This document shows, one piece after another, positions 38,646 to 46,763 of a stretch of DNA of 64,000 nt. Under the pieces are notes generated by a model. That model was not told the origin of the DNA and did no database searches. It worked only from the letters and a program-made list of their open reading frames with translations. The DNA comes from Streptomyces huasconensis (lineage in GTDB: Bacteria; Actinomycetota; Actinomycetes; Streptomycetales; Streptomycetaceae): contig RBWT01000005.1 in NCBI GenBank assembly GCA_004010275.1, positions 1-64,000 of the forward strand. The letters are read 5' to 3'. The position numbers and the translations under genes were made by a program. Every line of letters starts with the position of its first letter. The first letter of the stretch is position 1.

Positions 38646-38706
38646 CAGTTCGCGCAATTCTCGGCAGCAGCTGAGCTTCGGCTCCTGAAGACGTGAGAAA
38701 AAAACA

Positions 38707-39324
38707 ATGGGACAGAACAGGAACCTGCATAAGGTGTCGGACCGCTCCGGCACCCACATGCGAGACTTGGACGCGCGTGAGCGAATCCTCTCCGCGACCC
38801 TGCGGATACTGGCTCAGGTCGGCTATTCCAAGCTCACCATCGGCGGAGTCGCCGCGGCGGCGCGCGTCGGCAAGGCGACGATCTACCGCTCCTGGCCCAG
38901 CAAACCGGCCCTGGTGCTCGATGCCGTGCGTGAAGAGCTGCCCGCGATACCGAACGAGGACACGGGCGACAGCGAAGCAGAACTGGTCGCCGTGGCCTGC
39001 GCCCTGGCGGACCTGTACTCCTCGCAGAAGATCCGGGTGGCGCTGCCGGCCCTGATGGCGGATGTCGCGGACGACTCGGGCCTGCGCAACTTCCTCACCG
39101 AGAACCTGATCGAAGGCCGCAAGGCCTCCTCGTACCAGGTCCTCTCGCGCGCCGTCGAACGCGGAACCCTCCCTCCGGACACGGACATCTCCCTGGTCCT
39201 CGACTCGTGGGCGGGAGCCATCCTCTTCCGCAGCCTGTTCTTCGAGGAGACCTTCGAAGAGCACACCGTCCGCCGCATGGTCGCCGCCACGATCGCCTCA
39301 CCTCCGCGACTCCCGGAGAACTGA
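38707..39324 (+). CDS. TetR-family regulator, probable cluster repressor
   Basis: 205 residues. The HTH RERILSATLRILAQVGYSKLTIGGVAAAARVGKATIYRSWPSKPAL is typical AcrR/TetR; the C-terminal ligand domain is SWAGAILFRSLFFEETFEEHTVRRMV. The ATG at 38707 has a weak binding site after an A-run; ATG 38758 (MRDLDARER) would still give a full HTH. The palindrome in front of it recurs at the promoter of the biosynthetic operon, so it probably represses both and may sense the product. Confidence 0.87.
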   Translation: MGQNRNLHKVSDRSGTHMRDLDARERILSATLRILAQVGYSKLTIGGVAAAARVGKATIYRSWPSKPALVLDAVREELPAIPNEDTGDSEAELVAVACALADLYSSQKIRVALPALMADVADDSGLRNFLTENLIEGRKASSYQVLSRAVERGTLPPDTDISLVLDSWAGAILFRSLFFEETFEEHTVRRMVAATIASPPRLPEN

Positions 39325-39691
39325 CCCTGCACCCCCTTCCGCGCGCCACGCATGCGATGCGCGCTCGCGGCGAGGGGTCAGGAGGGAAGGGGTCAGGGGT
39401 CAAGGGGTCAGGGGTCAAGGGGGCAAGGCAGCCCGTCCGGAGAGGAGGTGCGCCTCGATGCGGCGCGACGGCGAAGCGCGGCCCCACCGCGTACGCCGCG
39501 ATCGGGGCGCAGACGAGGCGGGGCCGGCGAGACGGGCCCGGCCACCACATCTCTCCGTACGCCGAACACACCACCCGCTACACTGGCCGCGGCGAACCGA
39601 CCCTCATCGGCCGCTCGCCACCCTGTCCCAAACATGTCAAGGAACGGTTCCGGGTACGGCATCGTTCGAGACACATGTGCAGACAGATCCC
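39325..39691. other. Intergenic stretch between TetR gene and tRNA
   Basis: No gene supported. Contains the GGGGTCA repeats at 39374-39423 and presumably the tRNA promoter near its right end. Confidence 0.55.
39374..39423. repeat. GGGGTCA short tandem repeats
   Basis: Five copies of GGGGTCA, at 39374, 39389, 39396, 39404 and 39411, the last four nearly contiguous. Simple G-rich repeat just downstream of the TetR gene; it could form a G-quadruplex or simply be slippage-generated. No function is evident. Confidence 0.6.
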
Positions 39692-39764
39692 GCCTTCGTA
39701 GCTCAGGGGATAGAGCACCGCTCTCCTAAAGCGGGTGTCGCAGGTTCGAATCCTGCCGGGGGCA
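39692..39764 (+). tRNA. tRNA-Arg (anticodon CCT)
   Basis: Acceptor GCCTTCG pairs with CGGGGGC using two G-T wobbles. D-arm GCTCAGGGGATAGAGC, anticodon stem CCGCT/AGCGG around the loop CTCCTAA (anticodon CCT, reads AGG), T-arm GCAGGTTCGAATCCTGC, discriminator A. 73 bases; CCA is not encoded. Arg-CCT tRNA genes are known integration sites for actinobacterial elements, but I see no integrase or duplicated 3' end in this window. Confidence 0.95.
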
Positions 39765-39784
39765 CAGAGGAACGCCTGGTCAGG

Positions 39785-39813
39785 GGCCCTTCCGTCCATC
39801 GGACGGGAGGGCC
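39785..39813. terminator. Hairpin terminator after tRNA-Arg
   Basis: A 13-base stem with one G-T pair (39785-39797 with 39801-39813) and a three-base ATC loop, 20 bases past the tRNA. Confidence 0.7.
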
Positions 39814-40705
39814 TTCGTACTCTCAGCACATATATGGCACACACGCGGTTGCGGACAGAGGCGGGGAGCTGTGCGAGAGGCCCGCGAAGGATGAGCTGGC
39901 CCGGCGGCGGCACGAGAAGCCGCGGCATTCGAGCGCGCCACCCGCTCCTGCATCGCCGCCGACCCGACAGCGCCTGTGTCCTGCGCCGCAGCGTCCAGGC
40001 GATCCGGCACACAGCTGGTGACAGCTCGGGCCTGGCGTTGCTGATCGACGCCGCGCTTACCGCGGTAACCTTCGCCAGGCACTGCGTACGCGCAGGTTGC
40101 CGGGCCGGTGCTGGACGGCCTGGCTTACCGAACGCCCACCCTGCAGCCGTCCTTGACCAGGCCGTCAGCCAGCGCCCCCTGGACGACAGCCGCAACCCCG
40201 CCCGTGCGCTGACCTGGCGTATCCAGCGCCTCGGCCGCCGGCATGCCCCTGGCCCTCATGCTCAGGCAGCCAAGGCACCCAGCACCCCAGCCGTTTCAGC
40301 GGCTTCCCCACCCTCGCAACCGCCGCAAGCACGGCGCCGCTGATCACGACCGCTCGGACAACCTGGGCGTGAGCAGTTCCAAGGCCTCCTCCCAGTGGAA
40401 GCGATTAACCCCGCCGCCGGCCTTCGGCCGGTGCGGCTCACACCAGCGCCCAAGCAACATCGCTTCCCCCGCCGAAAGCACGAGTTTGATTCTCGGCACC
40501 CACTCCACTTTGAGCCCCCAGGTCCCCCGGCCCGGGGGTTGTTGATGCCGACGCCGTGGCGCGAGAGATCGACGACCTGGAGGATGAAACCCCTCGTAGC
40601 GCTGCCGTGCGCGTGTCAAAATCAGGGAACTCGACACCGTACGGCTCGATCTTCCCGTGCTCGCGGACGGAGAACCGTGTGCCTGCCATCCCTGACAGAG
40701 AAGCC
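39814..40705. other. Gene-poor stretch downstream of tRNA-Arg
   Basis: About 890 bases with no convincing gene. On the plus strand, 40000-40240 encodes fragments such as NAHPAAVLDQAVSQRPLDDS and NPARALTWRIQRL. These have the feel of actinobacterial plasmid-transfer or replication proteins, but they lack a start, a ribosome binding site and a clear end. It may be the worn remains of an integrated element beside the tRNA. Around 40500-40540 are C/G runs (CCCCCGGCCCGGGGG). Confidence 0.4.
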
Positions 40706-41710
40706 ATGAGTCCGGGTGACTTACCGGTGCCCGACAGCGTCCCGGACACCGAGCCGACGACCACTGAGCCGACGGCCACCGTTCCCGCCCCCGCGACGCC
40801 GGCCGATCCTGATCCCGCGGCAACGACTGATCCCGCTGCTCCCACACCTCCGGCCGATCCCACTCCTCCGGCTGCACTCGCCGAGGAACCCTCTTCCATC
40901 GGCAACAGCTCAACCACCAGCACCACCCCCGACCCCGACCCCGCTGAAACGACTCCCACCACCCGGAGCCGCGTGCAGACGGTCTTCGTCGCCGCGCTCG
41001 GCATTGTCCTGAGCACCGTGCTCGCCGGTTTCGTCACGACGTACTTCGACGTGTGGAGCAGCAGCCGTTCGCCGGTGCCCGTCGGCAGGGGGGTGCACGC
41101 CGAGTCGGAGGTCTGGTGGGATCTGACCCAGGACAACAAGGCGGTCAGGCTGAAGGGCCCCGTCGACACCGAGAAGCTGGAAAGGAATTACCCGGACGGC
41201 GACACAGCCCTCGACGGGCTGGTCGAAGACGGCGGGGTCTACGCCGGCATGGTGCGGATCCGGCTGATCCTGATGAACTTCACGAAGGTGCCCGTCTCCA
41301 TCACCGGAGTACGGGCCCGCGTCACCGCCGAAGAGCCGGTGCCGGAGGGCTCGTTGCTCTCCTGCGGCGGACCGCAGGGGGGGATCGGCATGACGCGCGT
41401 ACGCATCGACCTCGGCAGCCCGACACGAACCGCCCAGGAGTACGACGGGGAAGCCCTCGTCGGCCAGTATCCGACACAGCAGGTGCAGTTGGCCAAGCAG
41501 GACGAGCCCGCGATCTTCGACATCCTGGTCGTGGCCGGCAAGACCACCGCGTCCTACGTGCTCGACGTCGACTACCAACAAGGCACGGACAAAGGCCGCA
41601 TCGTCGTCGACCAATCCGGCAAGCCCTTCGTGCTGGCCCCGGCCGAGGGCGACGCCCGGGCCAAGTACCAATGCGACACCGCGACGACCGGCTGGGAGAA
41701 GAGCCGATGA
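40706..41710 (+). CDS. Membrane-anchored protein with one extracellular beta domain
   Basis: 334 residues from ATG 40706 (GTG 40679 or 40556 also possible). The first 85 or so are a Pro/Thr/Asp-rich cytosolic segment, followed by one transmembrane helix (VQTVFVAALGIVLSTVLAGFV) and an extracellular domain. The domain has NFTKVPVSITGVRARV, a cysteine in SLLSCGGPQGG, and ends GRIVVDQSGKPFVLAP. The same pattern occurs twice in the next gene. Carries a TTA codon at 40721, so translation may need bldA tRNA. Overlaps the next gene (ATGA). Function unknown. Confidence 0.72.
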   Translation: MSPGDLPVPDSVPDTEPTTTEPTATVPAPATPADPDPAATTDPAAPTPPADPTPPAALAEEPSSIGNSSTTSTTPDPDPAETTPTTRSRVQTVFVAALGIVLSTVLAGFVTTYFDVWSSSRSPVPVGRGVHAESEVWWDLTQDNKAVRLKGPVDTEKLERNYPDGDTALDGLVEDGGVYAGMVRIRLILMNFTKVPVSITGVRARVTAEEPVPEGSLLSCGGPQGGIGMTRVRIDLGSPTRTAQEYDGEALVGQYPTQQVQLAKQDEPAIFDILVVAGKTTASYVLDVDYQQGTDKGRIVVDQSGKPFVLAPAEGDARAKYQCDTATTGWEKSR

Positions 41711-43200
41711 CGACCCACCGGACCTTTCTGCTCGCATTCCTTCTCACCACCGCCCTGCTGGCGGGAGTGGTGACCGTCCTGGCGACGCAGGACTCGCGCG
41801 ACACGACATCCCGGAGCCCCGCGCCGGATTCCGTCGCCCCCTCCGCCGTCGGCCCTTCCGCCCAGTCCCGTACCACGAGGGCGCGCAGCAAGGTGGCAGG
41901 CAAGGCAATCATGGGGGACGCGTCGTCCAGTACGTGGTCCGCCACCGTCCCCTCGAGCGCGGCTGTGCCCGCGGGGGTGCTCGGCAGAGGACGCTGCGCT
42001 GCCCTGTACGGCTGGGCCACCGCCCGGTCCGCCGTCCCGCGCGGCACGGCCGGCGCGGCGTTCACCTTGTCCGCGCCCGACGACTCCCCCGTAGTGGTGC
42101 GTTCACTGCGCATCGTCAAGGGACGGACCGTCCCCGCGCCTCAGGGGCAGGACGTGGAGTGCGTGGGAGCCGCCGACTGGACGGTCGCCTATCGCCTGGA
42201 AACATGGGGGGAGTTGAGCCTCGACGCCCCGCGGGACGTGCGACTGAGCCGGTATGTGCGTCCGGGCGGCACCACCGGGGGAATCGTGAACGCCCGGACT
42301 CTGGGCTGCTCCTGCGAGTGGTGGATCCAACTGGAGGTGTTGGAGGGCGGCACGCCACGCACCGTACGGATCGACGACGCCGGGCGGCCCTTCACCATCG
42401 CCCCTCCCGTGGCCAGGATCGGGACGCCCGCCGAGGACGGCGCCAAGACACACGGAGCGCCGGACCTCGCCCTCGCGCGCGGCGACGGCGGCGCAGGCGC
42501 TGACACCCGCGCCACGAACGGTGTTTCTGTGAGCGGGACACGACTGTCCTCCGGCCGCGATCAGGAAATGTGGGCGGTGATGAACCGGAAGGTTCGTGGC
42601 CTCGCGCGGATCACCGCCGACCTGGACGCGCCGGGGGCCGTCTGTGCACGCCTGGAACGTTCCCTCATGGCCGTCGGCGCCCGTCCGGCAGCCCACGCCA
42701 CGTACGCCGTGCTGTTCGCGGACAAGTCCCCGGGCATGGACGCCGAAACCGTGACGGACATCTCGCTCCACGTGGAGGGGTCGAGACGCCTCGACGCCGA
42801 GCCGATGGACTACGGCTGTTATCCCGACAAGTGGGAACTGCAGGGGAACACGTCGAGGGAAAAAGCAACCGTCCTGATCGACGGGGCCGCCCAGGGCGAC
42901 TCCGATCCCTCCGCTTCCTCTGATCTGCCGGTCTTCACCGGAGAGCCCGTGAGGTACTCCCGGGAATCCGCCCGTGGCCCGGTCACGGACGCACTTTTCT
43001 TCGGAGTCTCCGCGACAGGCCCCGCCGGCCTCGAATACCGCTTCACCATCGAAGTGACGCTCAAGAGCCACTCGGGCAAGGTCACCCACCACACGCTGGA
43101 CGACGCCGGCCGCCCGTTCGTCATCGCCGCGCGACCCGTCGGCGATTCCCCCGGACAGGGGAAACATCTCTACCGTGAGGTCGGCGAGAAGGTTAGTTGA
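41707..43200 (+). CDS. Exported or anchored protein with two beta domains paralogous to the previous gene
   Basis: 497 residues. A hydrophobic N-terminus (THRTFLLAFLLTTALLAGVVTVLA) is a signal peptide or anchor, followed by a Ser/Thr/Pro linker. Domain 1 has SPVVVRSLRIVKGRTVPAPQG, a Cys soon after and TVRIDDAGRPFTIAPP. Domain 2 has ETVTDISLHVEGSRRLDAEP, YGCYPDKWELQG and HHTLDDAGRPFVIAAR. The repeated D-(D/Q)-(A/S)-G-(R/K)-PF ending links both to the preceding gene. It probably forms a surface complex with that protein. Not recognised as a named family. Confidence 0.72.
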   Translation: MTTHRTFLLAFLLTTALLAGVVTVLATQDSRDTTSRSPAPDSVAPSAVGPSAQSRTTRARSKVAGKAIMGDASSSTWSATVPSSAAVPAGVLGRGRCAALYGWATARSAVPRGTAGAAFTLSAPDDSPVVVRSLRIVKGRTVPAPQGQDVECVGAADWTVAYRLETWGELSLDAPRDVRLSRYVRPGGTTGGIVNARTLGCSCEWWIQLEVLEGGTPRTVRIDDAGRPFTIAPPVARIGTPAEDGAKTHGAPDLALARGDGGAGADTRATNGVSVSGTRLSSGRDQEMWAVMNRKVRGLARITADLDAPGAVCARLERSLMAVGARPAAHATYAVLFADKSPGMDAETVTDISLHVEGSRRLDAEPMDYGCYPDKWELQGNTSREKATVLIDGAAQGDSDPSASSDLPVFTGEPVRYSRESARGPVTDALFFGVSATGPAGLEYRFTIEVTLKSHSGKVTHHTLDDAGRPFVIAARPVGDSPGQGKHLYREVGEKVS

Positions 43201-43612
43201 GACACTGCCTCAACTCCCGCTGCCGCGCGGCAATTTCGGTGCGCTGACGGCATCGTGCGGCACAATGCACCTAAGGCGGTCAGCACTGGGGACGCCGGCC
43301 ATGGGGCTCCGGAGCAATCCTTCTGCCGCCTGATGAAGTACGGCGCCGACGAACTCGGCTGCATCCGCGGGTGGCCAGACCACCGATCGCATCGTTGAGG
43401 GAGCGGCCCAGCGGGCGCCACTGCCGTCAGCCCATCACGTGGCCAGGAGCCGGTACGACAGGATGTAGGCGTCCGCAGCCATGATGGTGTCGCAGACCTC
43501 CACGGCTCTCCGGGCCCGGATCTCGGCGGAGGGGATGGGAGCCGGGGCGAGTGGTGGGTTGGCGATGGTGAGTGCCTGACTGGCTGTCAGTGGTGGACCT
43601 TACGCTTCCACC
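43201..43612. other. Intergenic region upstream of the HNH endonuclease
   Basis: No recognised gene. On the minus strand an open stretch ending at 43435 reads RARRAVEVCDTIMAADAYILSYRLLAT, which could be the tail of a small lost gene. The right end has the inverted repeat CTGAC-5-GTCAG (43576-43590). A hairpin follows, GGTGGA-9-TCCACC (43592-43612), that touches the ATG at 43613 and may affect initiation. Confidence 0.45.
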
Positions 43613-44674
43613 ATGCGCAAAGGTGCGATCAGTAGAGACGGTGTCCTCCAAGCTCTGGCGGAGTATGACGACCTGGGGCAGGACGAGTTTCTGTCCAAGT
43701 ACGGGTACAAGCCGGCCACCGGGTATCTCCTCCTCCACGAGGAACGAACCTACGACTCCAAGGCCATCGCCGGCGTGGCTCATAAGTTCGATCAGGGTCG
43801 AGCGCTGAGGCCTGACGAGCTGATCGGCGGAAGGTCGCACGCCGCCAGGTGGCTGGCTCGGCTCGGTTTCACGATCCGTTCGTCTCGGAGTCCCGACTGG
43901 ACGCGTGACGAGATCATCCTTGCCTGCGATCTGGCCATGGCCAACGGCTGGAAGCGACTGGAATTCGACGACCCGCGGGTGATCGAGCTGTCCGCGCTGC
44001 TCCAGACCATGCCGATCCATCCGGAGGAACTGCGCAACGAGTTGTTCCGAAACCCCAACGGGGTGGCACGTAAGACAGTTGACATCACATGCCGGCATCC
44101 CAGTTACACGGGCAAGCCCACGAACGGAAACGCCCTGGATGTCGAAGTCATGAACGACTTCCTCGCGCGACCGGCTGAGATGGCGCAGGTGGCCCGGCAC
44201 ATCAGGCAAGGCCTGGTCGCAGGGGAGTTTCAGGAGCTGGCACCCGAGGTCGAGGAGGAAGACGACGACTACAGCGCACCCGAGGGCAAGTTGCTGCTGC
44301 GCCGCCACCGGAGCCGCGAGCGGAACAAGGCTTTGCGTAAGAGGAAGATAGACGCGGCATTGCGGCAGGGCCGTCCGCTCGCTTGCGAGGCGTGCGGCTT
44401 CGACTTCGAGGAAGTCTACGGCGACCGCGGAAGCGGATACATCGAGTGTCACCACGTCGTTCCCCTGCATGAGGCCGGCGAAGGCCGCACCAAGCTCAGC
44501 GATCTCGCTCTCATCTGCGCCAACTGTCATCGCATGGTCCACCGGCGCGCGCCATGGCCGACGCCTGGGGAGCTGCGAGCCTCGATAGAGCAGAAGCATG
44601 CAGATGACAGGCGGGCCGCGGTGGCTTTGACGCGACCGCGTAGGGCAGCCGACGAGCAGATGCCGAACCCGTGA
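43613..44674 (+). CDS. HNH endonuclease, ScoMcrA-like (type IV restriction candidate)
   Basis: 353 residues. N-terminal head about 1-85: GVLQALAEYDDLGQDEFLSKYGYKPATGYLLLHEERTYDSKAIAGVAHKF, the pattern of ScoMcrA-type N-terminal domains. Middle region: WTRDEIILACDLAMANGW to ARKTVDITCRHPSY. C-terminal HNH: ACEACGFDFEEVYGDRGSGYIECHHVVPLHEAGEGRTKLSDLALICANCHRMVHR, with zinc CxxC pairs and the catalytic His. ScoMcrA of S. coelicolor cleaves phosphorothioated or methylated DNA. This protein is shorter, with no obvious sulfur-binding domain, so its target modification is open. Confidence 0.82.
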   Translation: MRKGAISRDGVLQALAEYDDLGQDEFLSKYGYKPATGYLLLHEERTYDSKAIAGVAHKFDQGRALRPDELIGGRSHAARWLARLGFTIRSSRSPDWTRDEIILACDLAMANGWKRLEFDDPRVIELSALLQTMPIHPEELRNELFRNPNGVARKTVDITCRHPSYTGKPTNGNALDVEVMNDFLARPAEMAQVARHIRQGLVAGEFQELAPEVEEEDDDYSAPEGKLLLRRHRSRERNKALRKRKIDAALRQGRPLACEACGFDFEEVYGDRGSGYIECHHVVPLHEAGEGRTKLSDLALICANCHRMVHRRAPWPTPGELRASIEQKHADDRRAAVALTRPRRAADEQMPNP

Positions 44675-44897
44675 AGTGACATCCACTGCCGCCATCGACG
44701 TCGGCGTACAGCGGCAGCTGCGGAGACCTAGGTCCGAGGCAGTGGCACAGCGGCGAGCGCGGGCAGGTGGGCGGAGGCGTCGGCGTCCAGTTCCAGCGCC
44801 CGCGCGAGGGAGCGCAGAACCTGGGGCGAGGGGTGCCGGGTATCCCGTTCCGGGGGCGGACCGGGGAGACGGGTCGAGGGGACAACCCCTCCACATG

Positions 44898-44942
44898 GCG
44901 CCGGGCGCCCCCGTCCCCTGAAGGATGGAAGGCGCCCGGCGC
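44898..44942. terminator. Hairpin downstream of cyclophilin gene
   Basis: A perfect 12-base stem GCGCCGGGCGCC (44898-44909) with GGCGCCCGGCGC (44931-44942), loop 21 bases. It lies 19 bases past the cyclophilin stop and between convergent genes. Confidence 0.65.
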
Positions 44943-44961
44943 TGCCGTGTGAGGTGACGGC

Positions 44962-45459
44962 TCAGAGGACGCCGCAGTCTGCGACGGTGATCGCGGAGCG
45001 GGTGCGGCCGCTGTCCGAGCCGAGGGACTCGATCCGCTTGACGAGCTTCATCGACTCCTCGTCGGCCACCTCGCCGAACACCACGTGCTTGCCGTCCAGC
45101 CACGGCGTCACGACGGTGGTGACGAAGAACTGGGAGCCATTGGTGTTCGGGCCGCGGTTGGCCATCGAGAGCAGGCCCGGGCGGTCGTGGGTGCGCTGGA
45201 AGTTCTCGTCGGGGAACTGCTCGCCGTAGATGCTCTTGCCGCCGGTGCCGTTGCCGTTGGTGAAGTCGCCGCCCTGCAGCATGAAGTCCGGGATCACGCG
45301 GTGGAACGGCGAGCCCTTGTAGCCGAAGCCCTTCTCGCCGGTGCACAGCGCGCGGAAGTTCTCCGCGGTCTTGGGCACCACGTCGTCGTACAGGTTGAAC
45401 GTGATCCGCCCCGCGGGGGCGTCGTCGATGGTGATGTCGAAGTATGTCTTGATGGTCAT
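44962..45459 (-). CDS. Peptidyl-prolyl cis-trans isomerase, cyclophilin type
   Basis: 165 residues. [44 protein letters not shown] and [12 protein letters not shown] contain the catalytic Arg, Phe, Gln and Trp/His positions of cyclophilins. Cytosolic: no signal peptide. It speeds proline isomerisation during folding. ATG 45459 follows GATGAGG. Very close to the conserved Streptomyces PpiA/CypA type. Confidence 0.95.
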   Translation of the reverse strand: MTIKTYFDITIDDAPAGRITFNLYDDVVPKTAENFRALCTGEKGFGYKGSPFHRVIPDFMLQGGDFTNGNGTGGKSIYGEQFPDENFQRTHDRPGLLSMANRGPNTNGSQFFVTTVVTPWLDGKHVVFGEVADEESMKLVKRIESLGSDSGRTRSAITVADCGVL

Positions 45460-45483
45460 GACCTCATCCTGACATCTTCCGGT

Positions 45484-45570
45484 GCCGGGTCGGACGCGCG
45501 TGCCGCCGGCTCGGACGCGCGTGCCGCCGGCTCGGACGCGCGTGCCGCCGGGTCGGACGCGCGTGCCGCC
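45484..45570. repeat. 21-base tandem repeat, about four copies
   Basis: Units of the form GCCGCCGGCTCGGACGCGCGT: a partial copy at 45484, then full copies at 45502, 45523 and 45544, ending in GCCGCC. Units differ only at C/G in GGnTCGG. It lies between the cyclophilin start and the HxlR gene's 3' end, so it probably sits in the cyclophilin leader. Confidence 0.8.
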
Positions 45571-45590
45571 GCGCCCTCGCCTCCAGCACC

Positions 45591-45923
45591 TCATCGCCGT
45601 ACGCGAAGACCCCACGCCCCCACCGCGTCGATCGGCGCCAGCAGCGTCCGGCCCAGCGGCGTGAGTCCGTACTCGACCCGGGGAGGGGAGCCCGGGTGCG
45701 CCTGGCGGGTGACCAGGCCGTTGGTCTGGAGGCGGCGCAGGGTCTCCGTGAGGCCCTTGGAGCTGATGCCTCCGATGCGTCGCCGCAGGTCGACCGGGCG
45801 CAGGGGGCCCTCCCGCAGCGACCAGATGACGACCGCGTTCCAGGTGTGGGAGAGCAGGTCGAAGGCCAGGCGGGCGCGGCAGTCCGCGAGGAAGGGGTCT
45901 GTGGGCGTCGTCACGTACCACAT
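45591..45923 (-). CDS. HxlR-family transcriptional regulator
   Basis: 110 residues. [60 protein letters not shown] is the HxlR winged helix, followed by the wing [19 protein letters not shown]. The usual N-terminal redox cysteine of QorR/HypR types may correspond to the Cys in ADCRAR. ATG 45923 is chosen; GTG 45914 also possible. It is divergent from the F420/NADP reductase-like gene at 45985, which it probably regulates. Confidence 0.87.
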   Translation of the reverse strand: MWYVTTPTDPFLADCRARLAFDLLSHTWNAVVIWSLREGPLRPVDLRRRIGGISSKGLTETLRRLQTNGLVTRQAHPGSPPRVEYGLTPLGRTLLAPIDAVGAWGLRVRR

Positions 45924-45984
45924 GGTGCCTGAGCCGCCTTCTAGCGTCGGTACAGATCGTCTCCGCAAGCGAAAGGAACGCGCT

Positions 45985-46669
45985 GTGCGAATCGGCGTAC
46001 TTGGAACGGGCAACATGGCCGACGCGCTCGCCACCCACTGGGTGCGGGCCGGGCATCAGGTCACCATCGGGGGGCGCGATCCGCGGAAGGCGGAACGGCT
46101 CGCGGCGCGGGTCGGGGGCGGGGCGGAGGGGGGAAGTCTGCGCGACGCCGCCCGCCTCCGGGCAGGACGTGGTGCTGGTCGCCCTGCCCTTCGGGGTCGG
46201 CGCGGACGTGGTGCGCGAGCTGGGCGGGGCCTTGGACGGCACGGTGCTGCTCGACTGCTCCAACCCCGTCGGGCCGGGCTTCCGGCTGTTGACGCGAGGC
46301 GGTCCCTCGGCCGCGGAGCAGCTGGCCGCGGCGGCGCCGGGCGCCCACGTCGTCAAGGCCTTCAACCTCTGCCATGAGGGGGTCTGGCGTATGCGGCCGC
46401 CGGTGTTCGAGGGGCGTCCGCTGGCCGTGCCGGTCTGCGGTGACGACGAGGCGGCCCTCGCGCGCGTACGGGAGCTGGTGCGGGACCTGGGCTGTACGCC
46501 CGTCACCGGCGGCGGGCTCGACCGGGCGGGGCTCCTGGAGGCCACCGCCGCGCTGTTCATCGGGCTGTGGGTCGGTGAGGGGGCGGACGCGCAGGCGATC
46601 GCGCCTCCCTTGGCGTACGCGACCGGGCCGGACCAGCAGGAGCAGGAGAAGGAGCGGGAACTTCGTTAG
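45985..46669 (+). CDS. NADPH-dependent F420 reductase-like oxidoreductase (frameshifted)
   Basis: About 228 residues. The start [40 protein letters not shown] is the NADP-binding fold of Fno/ProC-like coenzyme F420:NADP reductases. Then [26 protein letters not shown] and [10 protein letters not shown] follow. A G is missing near 46150, separating the first 55 residues from the rest. GTG 45985 follows GAAAGGAA. Divergent from HxlR, a frequent pairing for stress-responsive oxidoreductases. Whether it uses F420 is not decided by sequence. Confidence 0.8.
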
Positions 46670-46763
46670 GGCGCTCGGGCTGTGGTCCGTGTGCCGCCTG
46701 CCTGGCAGGGTGGTGCATCCGTGCAGCCGTCCGCCCGGCCGGGCGGGGTGAGGAGGCGTCGGC

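Noticed and set aside
39374..39423. CRISPR-like array
   Set aside because: Repeats are seven bases and nearly contiguous; no spacers and no cas genes.
39814..40343. Intact replication or transfer gene after the tRNA
   Set aside because: Only scattered familiar-looking segments; no ribosome binding site, start or conserved ending.
43427..45346. Long minus-strand frame through the HNH gene
   Set aside because: It runs through the HNH reading frame and the cyclophilin 5' part in wrong phase; no start signal or conserved motif.
44962..46560. Cyclophilin as a 532-residue fusion with upstream Arg/Gly repeats
   Set aside because: The upstream part translates the 21-base repeat and the HxlR antisense; ATG 45459 has its own binding site and gives a normal cyclophilin.
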